Shown: in pieces, positions 48,870 to 58,669 of the stretch
Layout: each line of letters opens with the position of its first letter
How positions within the stretch are numbered: the stretch's first letter is position 1
NCBI GenBank assembly: GCA_947000775.1
Contig: CAMQGK010000559.1
Coordinates: forward strand, 2,390,501-2,454,500
DNA from: Pterois miles
Lineage: Eukaryota > Chordata > Actinopteri > Perciformes > Scorpaenidae
Direction: 5' to 3'
Length of the DNA stretch: 64,000 nucleotides
Notes under the pieces: generated by a model
The model's input: the letters and a program-made list of their open reading frames with translations, nothing else
The model's database searches: none
Told to the model about the DNA's origin: nothing
Made by a program: the position numbers and the translations under genes

Positions 48870-49222
48870 TTTTAAAGGAACAGGGCTGCATTTAGGGGGA
48901 TCTATTGGCAAAAATGGAATATAATATTAATAAGTATGCTTTCTTTAGCGTATAATCACCTGAAATAAGAACTGGGTTTTTGTTAGCTCAGAATGAGCCA
49001 TTTATATCTACATACGAAGCAGCTCCTCTTCAGGGAGTCGACTGCCATGTTTCTAACAGTACTCCTGATAAACCAAACACTGGCTTTAGATAGGGCCTCT
49101 CACGTTTTCATGTTGGCCACCGTAGTCCTCATACACCTTTGGCACTTGGATGAGGTTGGTTGCAATCTGCAACCTCACCGCTAGATGGCGCCAAATCCTA
49201 CACCCTGTACCTTTTAAAGGTA
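48870..49222. mobile_element. MITE of a common teleost hAT-like family
   Basis: The left end TTTTAAAGGAACAGGGCTGC and the right end ACCCTGTACCTTTTAAA are imperfect inverted repeats. The interior carries ACCGCTAGATGGCGCCAAAT and GAATGAGCCATTTATATCTA, phrases of a widespread fish MITE. Non-coding. Confidence 0.7.
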
Positions 49223-50120
49223 ATGTAGATGAGTATTTTTTCCGTTTGTTAAATAATACACCCACAGCATTTAGAAAGGTGTTGAATAATGCAATGGCTT
49301 TTTCCTGAAATTGTGATTGTGAGTTAATTATATTAAAAATTTTGGCGGATCCAAAAATAATGTTTTGTTTATCTCCGTGAAAGATATCTGACATTTGGTT
49401 CACACTTCTAAGAAGGCTTCTGAGCCAATAGTAAAATGACGTTTCTATCACGTAGTATCTCTGGGTCGTCAGTTAGTTTTTAAAAAATGCTAAATGGCTC
49501 AGAGTGACAGTTAGTGCCGGGCAACACCTTGTTGTGAAGTGAATGCAATGGAATGGGGAGGGCGACAGAGACATTTAGTGGTTAGCAATGTTATCAATAG
49601 AACCTTTAATATATTATATCTTTTGGACAGGCACAATTACACTGTTAGCAGGGTTTTTTTCCAAATCTGCAGCTGTGAGGTCACAAAAATGTATTTTCTG
49701 ATCATTTACGCTAGAGAAAAAAATGGATGTTTTTTGTTTCATCTCTCCTGATATGCAAGTGTATTTCTGCTCTGTGGAACAAGAAGGTCGTGGCTTCCCA
49801 GATAAATAATGTCTGTTCACAGTGCAGTGAGCATCCAGCACCTCTGAAGCCCAAATATGGCTTCTTGTTGTGGCGGGTTGGTCGTTCCCCGGAGAAGCAG
49901 CTCAGTCCACACGTGTCCCAACCAGCTGTAGATTAATAGGGAGGCGTAAGGCCAAGGCATGTTAATGTATTTAGTGAGGCTAAACGCACCTCTGTTGGAA
50001 AGTGATTCTTACACAGTCGGCAGGGCGCCGGGGTGTCCATCCTGGGGAATGTGGATTACTCTGTGTGGCCACATAAATCTCAGCAACAAGGTCACGGACA
50101 ACTGAACTTGATCTCTGTAA
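49223..50120. other. No gene; partly repeat-derived
   Basis: 49390-49600 is similar to 5480-5700 (a dispersed element of unknown class). The rest is unassigned. Confidence 0.45.
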
Positions 50121-50134
50121 ATGCACTGCACAAA

Positions 50135-50905
50135 AAAAATTAAAGGAACACTTAAATCACACGTCAGATCTTGATGAGCAAGTCATTCAAGTTGAAAATC
50201 TTCACTGATGTACACTGTATAATTTGTTGAGAACAAAATGACATAACAATAGTCAATGGAAACCAAAATCATCAACCCACTGAGGTTGGATTCAAAATGA
50301 CACTGAAAATCAAAGTAAAAAAAATGAAATCACAGGCTGATCCAACTTGTGTGAGTTTCATCACAGCAACTCTTAATGTGACTCAGTAGTATATTTGGCC
50401 CCCGAGTGCCCGTATGCACTCCCAACAATGTCTGAGCTCCTGATGAGTCTGCAGATGGTGTCCTGGGGGATCTCGTCCTAGAACTGGATCAGGGCATCAG
50501 TGAGCTCCTGGACAGTCTGTTGTGGTACGTGACGGCATCGGATGCCTGATACATAATGTCCCATAGGTGCTCAATTGGATTTAGGTCAGGGGAACGTGAG
50601 GACCAGTCAGGGCCACATGAGGCTGGGCATTGTCCTGCATCGGGAGGACCCAGGGCCCACTGCGCCAACGTAAGGTCTGATCGGTCTGAAGATTTCATCC
50701 TGGTACCTAACAACAGTCAGGTTACTGTTGGGTATGACATGGAGGTCTGAGCAACCCTCCAAGGATATGCCTCCCCAGACCATCACTGACCCACGGTCAA
50801 ACCAGTCATCCAGACTACCTGTGCAGCCTGATAGGGCTGCAGGTAGCGACTCATGCTACAAATAGTGACAAGGACACTGGCAGAACACAAAACTAGAGAA
50901 GACTC
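50135..50905 (-). mobile_element. Decayed Tc1-like DNA transposon
   Basis: The left end AATTAAAGGAACACTTAAAT is a Tc1-type terminal repeat. Minus-strand translation includes SRSPDLNPIEHLWDIM, the conserved block of Tc1/mariner DDE transposases around the last catalytic acid. Reading is broken by stops and shifts, and much of the transposase is missing: the sequence jumps from the catalytic block to an N-terminal region near 50820. An inactive fossil. Confidence 0.8.
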
Positions 50906-51059
50906 TAACCCACAATTTAGTCATTTATTTCTGCCCAGTCACAAAGCAGTTTGTGAAATGGAGATTTGTCAATTCAAGTCAATTCTTATGTTATCCATGT
51001 TGTCGCGAGCCAATTATAAAGCACAACAAATGCTGCATAGAGAAATAAGTAGATTCATT

Positions 51060-51385
51060 GCCTAAATCTAACCAAGTGGTTCTTTTCCTAAACCAAACTA
51101 ATTAGTTTTTGTCACATAACTTCTGAACATAAGTTACATCACTTCCAGTGTTATTATAACCCAAACCACAATCTTTTCCTGAACCTAAGTAGTTTTGTTG
51201 CCTAAACCTAATCAAGTCGATCTTTTCGTAAACCGAACTAAATCGTTTTTGTCACATAATGTCCAAACTTGTTACAACACTTCCAGTGTTATTTAACCCA
51301 AACTGCAATCTTTTCCTAAACCTAACTGAGGTTTGTTGCCTAAGCCTAACCAAGTCAAACTTTTTCTAAACTGAAGAAGGTTTAT
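51060..51385. repeat. Tandem repeat, period about 139 bp, 2.3 copies
   Basis: TTGCCTAAAYCTAAYCAAGT starts near 51059, 51199 and 51337. Shared interior landmarks are TTTTTGTCACATAA, ACTTCCAGTGTTAT and CAATCTTTTCCT. Spacings are about 140 and 138. Non-coding. Confidence 0.75.
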
Positions 51386-53799
51386 TTTGACAAGACTCGA
51401 ATGGAAAATGACACATGCATCAGGTGTTGCTGGAAATTGTACGAAAACTACGTTATTGAAAGCTGAAAGTCAGAAAAAAAGGGAAATTTGTGTATGTGAA
51501 TCAAATTGATTACATTTTTTTTTTTTTTAACTGCGTTGACTATTTACACCTGTGCTTTTGTCAAAATGCACCACTGGTCAAATAATCAAAAGGTTTTCAG
51601 GTGCCTCTGCTTCCCTGTAACCAGCTTCCTTCTCTCTCTCTCAAATCTCTCTGGCTTCACTCCGAACGTGTGATTGAGCCAAATTGCAAAATGGTAATTT
51701 TAAAGATTCAGGTTGTTCTGACTCGACTGGAGATTAATTTTCCCGGATGAATATTCATTATTTGTATCAAAACACGCAAGTAGGCTGAACTTGACTTTCC
51801 CCTTGTTACCAACCACATGGGTGATGGCACTTGCCTCTGTGATACAGCTTGTAGTATTGGGAATGATATGCAGAGGCTAATTAATCTTGTTGAGTTACAC
51901 TAATTAGAAAAGTAGTGGCACGCATCTGAATATGGGACAGTCTGAAGCATGATATTCCCCGTCAGAGATGTTTTGTGAGGCAGGTGGCTGGCAGACATCC
52001 CGTCTGTAATTTCCATACAGTTATTAGATTTTAAACGGTAATACCCTGGCACCCTATAGAAACTATGTACACACCAACTTTGTACACACTTTGGAGGCCA
52101 TTTTGTCCTTCCCAGATTGGTGTGAAATGGCTGCCGTTTGCTAAGACGCCCTTCACTTAACCCAGCCATTCTTTAATTTTATACTGCTAAAGTTCTCCTA
52201 CTGGTGCAGGATGCCTTTTGGTTATAAGGCAGACCAGGATTCAGCTACATACATAATTTATTTCCGAATAATAGCCCCCAGTATTAGAGAATATTACAAT
52301 ATTTGGTAATCATTAATAAGTAATGCATTCACACTTTCACTGCTCATTGTTTGACGAGAACTTTAGATTTATGGCAGATTCTTCTCATATAATATCAAAT
52401 AGTTATTGAGCAAGTGTGATAAGTCAGATTGATGTTTTTACAATTATTCTGACACAGTTAGGTTATCGTGTGTAGAAAAAACAGTGAGCGCCCCAACAGG
52501 GTTACGTTCACATCTAATTTCAGATTCTTAACATTTTTCATTTAGAGAAAAACAGCCGTTGTCTTCTCATTTAATGTCATGTCTTGGTCGCCCGTCCCTC
52601 TGTGTGAATGTTTGAGGACGTGTTCACCGAGGTGTCCAGAAAAATGGGAGTAACCCGGACAGAGGAATTGAAATTTTAATGATAAGCAGCACCACCATGC
52701 TGACGGCCATGGAACACCTCAGACAGCTTAAATATCACCGCTAATTAACACAGAGAGGTGGGCTGTCACAGGCATGATGGATGTTATGGGGAGGGGGGGG
52801 GCAGATCGCTGCTTTCAACCAACCAACGATTCCTTTATTAATCAAAGCCTGAGATGAAAAGGCTCTCCCACACCTCGGGGAGAGGCAGATAGCAGGAGCC
52901 ATTGTAGGGAGGGTTTCAATCATTCGCCGTGAGCCGGTGATGTATTTGATCAGAGGGCATACAAACATTTGTTGGAGACAGAACGTTTCTGCTGCTGAAC
53001 GCTTGTTTTTGTAAGCCTCTGAACCACCCACATGTTTACAGAACACAGTATGCACAGTCAGCTGAGATTTACTGGTTGTTGGGGAAAATTTCTGTTTGGA
53101 GGACCTATTTTTTTATCCCTCTGACAGGAGAGGTGAGCTGGCTATCACTCTTAAACACTCCCTGATGGAGTGAGCCAGACTGAGCACAAGGCAGCGCTCC
53201 CACACTTTACCTCTGGACCGACTCCATGATCAGTCTGTCTCCCAGAGATGATTTCGAACCTAGATGATTTCAGCACTTTGTGTATGAAGATGGAGTGTTA
53301 TCTCCCCCTCTCTGGTCGCCTCCCCATCTACCTCACTTAAGGAGGTCCATTGTTAAGTGCCAGGGGCCTGTGGGTGCTGTAAATCAGGCTGCAGAGGGAA
53401 GGGATGTCTCCCGTGGGGGAAGGCGCACACTCCCAGCAGCCTTCAGGCTGATCTCATCCTACCTATCCTAATGCTTTAATTAAGGAACTGGTCAATAGCA
53501 AGGAGGAAGGTGCTAAAGGGTATAATCTGCCTAACGTACGACTGATGTGGCAAAACCTAAGCAGACAGAATGACGGGGCAGTGTACTTGGAGAAATTCTT
53601 CCCGCCTCTCTGAAGAGTGTGGGTATCAGCTATCATTACACAGACAGATTAATCACCCAGTGTGACAATAATACTTCTTACCAGCAACATCTATAACAAA
53701 TCATGTTTCTTTAAACAGGGCTGACTGCCATGTATGTATTTTTTTAGCATGTTTTTTTAATCAAATTGGTTGTCATAAACTGTCTGTTTTGATTTAAAC
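51386..53799. other. No gene; CNE-like blocks
   Basis: No coding exon. Segments at about 51660-51770 and 52615-52760 are high-complexity, free of repeats and homopolymers, and contain homeodomain-type cores (GATGAATATTCATTATTTG, GCTAATTAAC), so they are candidates for conserved enhancers. A G run is at about 52790-52801. Confidence 0.35.
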
Positions 53800-54073
53800 C
53801 AGTGGTTCCCAAACTCTTTCACATCAAGGACCCCTAAACTGATGTGAATTAGACCACAGTCCCCCTTCTGATGTGATTTTGTCCCAGCGTCCCCCATCTA
53901 ATAGGAGGTGTTTTCTTTTTATTACAGAAAGTGCATGAAACCCATGACCAAAAATATTCGGAGATTCTGGCATTGTGTTACTTATGGATGGAATTATAGT
54001 TATATATATCTTTTTCTCCTTTCTGCTGGGGACCCCCTCAAGGACCCCTGGGAGCCCACTATGAAAACCACTG
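53800..54073. mobile_element. hAT-type MITE with CAGTGGTT ends
   Basis: It starts CAGTGGTTCCCAAACTC and ends GAAAACCACTG, the classic CAGTGGTTC...GAACCACTG terminal pattern of hAT MITEs. The flanking octamers ATTTAAAC and GCCTAAAC are imperfectly similar, suggesting a decayed 8-bp target duplication. The interior is repeat-derived, with GACCCCCTCAAGGACCCCTG. Confidence 0.7.
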
Positions 54074-54205
54074 GCCTAAACTACTTCAACATTTCTTTGC
54101 AAGTTCCAAGTAGTGAAATACAGCATCAGATCTGACTAATCATCCGTTGTCTCGACTTTAACGATGACTAAAAATAAAAAGCCCCTGAAAAGTACAGAGC
54201 ACTTG

Positions 54206-54487
54206 AGTCTGTGAAGGTTCTCATTCATCCAGGTCATATTCAGTCTGGCAAAAATTGAATCGAAGGCAACTGGACTTAGATTTGTCTCTGAAGACGTTTC
54301 GCCCCTTATCCAAGTGGCTTCATCAGTTCGAACGTTACGGTCTGACTAGTCCCCACTAGTCTGACGAAGACCCTCTGATGAAGACCCCAGAAGACCCTCT
54401 GGTGCAACACTGGGAGTCAGACTGTAGCGTTCGAACTGATGAAGCCACTTGGATAAGGGGCGAAACGTCTTCAGAGACAAATCTAAC
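54206..54487. mobile_element. Palindromic fold-back insertion, copy 1 (13-bp target duplication)
   Basis: TACAGAGCACTTG occurs immediately before (54193-54205) and after (54488-54500) this 282-bp insertion. It opens with AGTCTGTGAAGGTTCTCATT. Two nearly identical inverted arms of about 72 bp (about 54275-54347 and 54415-54487) surround a spacer of about 65 bp. The second arm on the plus strand has CTGATGA (54436-54442) and GAAAC (54462-54466), bracketing a potential stem (GCCACTT / AAGGGGC, one A-G mismatch); the first arm carries the same on the minus strand. A 13-bp duplication and a ragged right end fit target-primed reverse transcription. A Penelope-like source is suspected. Confidence 0.75.
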
Positions 54488-54500
54488 TACAGAGCACTTG

Positions 54501-55383
54501 GTTTTGCTCAGTGAAAGTAACGTCTGTTTCTGAAGGAAGGTCGTGAACAGACAGTAGCTTAGGGTACATCTCCCTCTTGTGGTGCAGACAAGTCTTTGTA
54601 GAAACCAACCAAATGATAAAACTGTATTTCAATGTGTAGCTGTGCTAGTTGATTAATGAGGGTGATAAAAAGAGAATTAATCACTAGCTATTTTCATTAG
54701 CAATTTAAAAAATGCAATTAATTTTCTCTTCAACCAAAAGACAAGTATGAGCTTCTTAAATGTGAGGATTTGATTCACAGTGTAAATTGAATAGGTTTGG
54801 TTTTGCTGAACAACGGACAGAAAAAGGGACTCTGATTAACTCTCGACTCTGGTTCAAGGAGATTTGTCTTTATTTCTGACAATCAACATTTTAAATTTGC
54901 AGCCTCATTTAAAAGAAAAGAGTAAATGCCTTCATCTCATACAGCGTATGATGGTTAACTGTATATATCAGTGGTTCACAACCTTTCCCTGTTAGGGACC
55001 CTTTTCTATCATTGAGTACACTGACGACCCCTGACTAAGCGGCACATTTTAGGAATATTTCAGATTATATTCACTGCATAAAAACAAACTGGACAACTAA
55101 TTCAAATAGTGGCGACAATAACAGCAGGAAGTTTGTGTAAAACAAGCAATTTGGATGAATTTTGAGCAGATTATTTCCTGTGAAAATTGCATCAGATATG
55201 ACTTTTCCTGTTAATATTAGGGATGTTTTATACAATTCTCTGTATTGTGTGTATTTATTTTTTAAATTTTGATCAATCACTCATACTTAATAGGCTTCTT
55301 TTTTTTCTACTCCCTGAAACTTGGTCATTGTTCTGTTAACTCATTGTTTAACTATGTACTTTTCTAATGAAGGACAAGCCTGT

Positions 55384-55416
<33 letters not shown>

Positions 55417-56250
55417 AATGCATATAGCCTGTGTTCAGATCTTCACTGTGCCGTTATCCTGTTTATATCTTAAATAATAATGCAAACTTTAAAAATAACA
55501 ATTTCATGTTGTATTCTTCACAGAAATTAATGAAATGCTGAGATGTAGGTAATTGTATATTTTTTTAAAAAGTTGTCCTACACCCCTTAAAATCAAGAAG
55601 CTTTGGCGACCCCTAGTGGGAGTGGGAACTAACGCTGTATACAGTATAATGTAATGTTTTTGGTACACTCATAGTTTGATGGTCTTCTGTCCAAAGCTTT
55701 GTATTCAAGCCAAATGAAGGGCACAGGAGTTGATTCCTCCTCCATTGAACTTAATGCTGTTTCTACACACCACCCTCCCGAGACCCATCTGTGAGTAACA
55801 ACATTCTTTAATTATTATAACGACAAATTATTATCCTTCATAGAAAGTGAAGCCTGTCTGCTGAGTATTGTGAGATAATTTACCACCAATATGGGAGAAC
55901 ATGTTAAGTTTCCTCATCACTAAGCTACAGCAGACTATTGTCCCTCATTTGGCAATTGATGCCATCTGCTGACAAGATTGGTGCATTACATATTTCTAAA
56001 ATGTGTTTGTCTTGAAGTTTCAGTAAGTTGTATGCCATTTAAAGTAATTCAGTTTCTCATTTTATGTTGGCGTAAGTGGAAGACAAATAAAATGGCTCAC
56101 GGTTATTCACTGATGGGATTTCATGTTGCAAAGTCCTCAGAATAAACACTACTTGTGATTCGCTTGTGCTCTCCAGAAAAACAAATGAAAAACGGGGAAA
56201 TCCTGAAAATCTCTTCACAACCAGTGTTGCAGAAAATGTGAACAACATGC
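54501..56250. other. Intergenic; MITE fragment and microsatellite
   Basis: At 54969 ATCAGTGGTTCACAACCTTT begins another hAT-type element. A GCGACCCCTAGTGGGAGTGG phrase at about 55604 may be its other side, but the terminal inverted repeat is not intact. A (TAG)n microsatellite is at 55384-55415. No gene. Confidence 0.45.
55384..55415. repeat. (TAG)n microsatellite
   Basis: About ten TAG units. Confidence 0.95.
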
Positions 56251-56254
56251 ATTT

Positions 56255-58669
56255 GTTTAAAAAGTGTAACAGCTTTATTGAGACATGGGGCCCTAAAACT
56301 CTGTTAACTACAGTATGACTGACTGAGTCAAAATCGATTCGATTTCACCCCCCAAATGGCAAAAAAGGTGGGGCTCACGTAAAAAAAAATCTCTTTACCA
56401 AAACAAAATTTATACAAGATCCTCCATAAAATACATGCAAAAGAAAAAATATGCTGACTAATCATGGCTAATATACCTAAAAAAAAGCAAGAGTGGCAGC
56501 TTTTATTTTACTCCTAATAACAAGTTGAAGGATGATGCGCCGTTTTTGCCATCATAAGAAATCATCAGACTAAAGATTATAACTTTGTAATACTTTGATT
56601 TTCTTTTGATGTGTAGGTCCCATACATACTATTTTCTAGCCCTAATACAATTTAAATATATATTAACTTCATAAAAAGTAGACAAGTCGGTGACAGGCCC
56701 CAAAGTCCTTTCACATAATCTAAAAAGTCTGACAGAAACAGAAGTACCGGTCTACAATACAATCCTCTACAATAGAGCTAACATCTTCAGTCCAGTGTTT
56801 ACAGTCTGACTTCTCACACAGAGGCCTCAACATAACATAATGTAGCAACTGTCGTACAAAACACCACGTGGACCTTATATTCCTCTGTCCACTGCTCACC
56901 ATCTTCACTGAAGATGCTCAATGTTAAACCAGAGATGAAATGACATGGCACTGTATTCAGATCACATTCAGTCAGGTCAAAACGCAGGAGCTCTTGAAAT
57001 CTGTGGATGAACGAAATTATACTTTCAACTGCACCAAATTCCCCCAGTGCCTCCTACGCAACTAATTTCAGGCCTATGACTAGTTTTAATGAGAATTAAA
57101 TTAAATTACTGTGAATTTCCCCACTGTGGGACTAATAAAGGAATGTCTTATCTTATCTTATCTTAATGATCTTTCAGGTGAATCTCAGGATTTCAGCCTC
57201 ACTTTGCAAAACACTTTTGAAAGGACGGATGTCTTTCACAGTCAGACAAAATATATTAACGCTGAGCACGGAAAAACAGTGGTTTCTTGGAGCAGAGAGA
57301 CAATAAACACAATGCATTTATAGCGGGAGGGTTATTACAGAAGCACCTTAATTTCCTCAACAGACAGGCGATTCCTACATCCAGTCATTATATATATAAA
57401 AAAACTCACTAACTTTGTTCAAGAGCATCAAAACATCTGGGTTCTTCCTATAAAACCATTGGCCTTCTACTGCATTTCAACAGTCAGGACAAAACCCCTT
57501 TAAAACAAGGTAGAACAGTGAATATGGGAGCCAACAGTTGCTACACAACTTAATACCAACATTAGTTGAACATTTTACATTTCAGGAGCATCTCATTAAC
57601 TTTCAGTATTTTTCAAACTGTGCACACACATCACCAACAGGGTTACACCTAGTATTATCAAAAATCTCCAAGTACTCGATACTGAATTTTGGAAATACTC
57701 ATTACCTGCAGATTTGATACACGAGTAACAGCTGGACTTTCTGCTCCCTCTTCTCTCAAACAGTGAGCTGACACACACACACTGCTATTTATCTTTTAAT
57801 AAAAATCTACAATTTTATGCCCTCAATGTGTCAATTTCCCTGTGGTATTGAATATCAATATTTTTCAAGGTACTGAAGTTAGAAATTCCAATATTGTAAC
57901 AACACTAGTTGAACCTGTAATTCAGTTTAACAGCTGGCCAAATAGCAGGTAAGAAATTACTTTACATCCATTTAAGACCTGTGTGTCGGAAAAAAGTTGA
58001 TCTTCTACATGATGTGAAAATAGGTTGCTCTGTAATAAGCCCCATTCATGTTTAGATTGTTGTTATCAAAAATTACATTTAGTTTCAGATGTGTGACGTA
58101 CACAACACCTCCAATATTGGATAGGACCACAAGTCTGCTGTGACTTTTTACGTCTGAGCAGTGGCCGGTACTCGATTAGTAGCGTAAGGAACACAAAATG
58201 AGAGGAAGTCGAACACAAACATGCTACACGGTTCTTTATGTGTCCTTTAGTCGAAGAGGGCAGCACTGGGGTTGATTGCAGGTCAAGATGATACTAAGAG
58301 GCGCTGCACGATACAGTGACAGTCAGAAATACTTGCGATCCCTTGGCAGCAACAAAAAAAATACCTGCAACCTTTCAGATAACAGGAGATGTGTGCGTTT
58401 TTCATTCAGTTATTGCCATAACACCAAGACGTGTTGTCCAATATCGTGAATTAGTCCTTCCCCCTTTTATCTGTGTCATAGATGGAACAGTTGATTAAAA
58501 AAGTACAAAAATCCATTATGAAGCTCTGTGAGAGAGCTGGCCAGAGCAAAGTTAGGTTTGGTTGTGTTTAAGCGAGACTGTGTTCAGGTTACAGTACTGT
58601 TGAGCTCCAACGTGTGACATTGCTGAGCAGCAGACTGCTGTCTGTAGGGTCTCTGTGGGAAGCGGAGGG
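56255..58669 (-). other. znf740: znf740 3' UTR (probable, about 2.4 kb)
   Basis: The stop codon lies at 58670-58672, and no open frame follows. A minus-strand AATAAA (plus TTTATT at 56274-56279) is a plausible end. A retroelement tail lies inside at about 57113-57166. Extent inferred. Confidence 0.45.
57113..57166. repeat. Short retroelement tail with (TTATC)n
   Basis: AATTTCCCCACTGTGGGACT, then AATAAAGGAATG and TCTTATCTTATCTTATCTTA; inverse orientation to the copies at 61201 and 61965. Confidence 0.7.

Noticed and set aside
48380..48911. Three overlapping proline-rich minus-strand frames
   Set aside because: Products of the poly-G/poly-C artefact block, not coding.
50489..50713. 74-residue frame with SPDLNPIEHLWDIM as a possible host gene
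   Set aside because: The motif is the Tc1/mariner transposase signature in a broken element, so it was annotated as a transposon relic.
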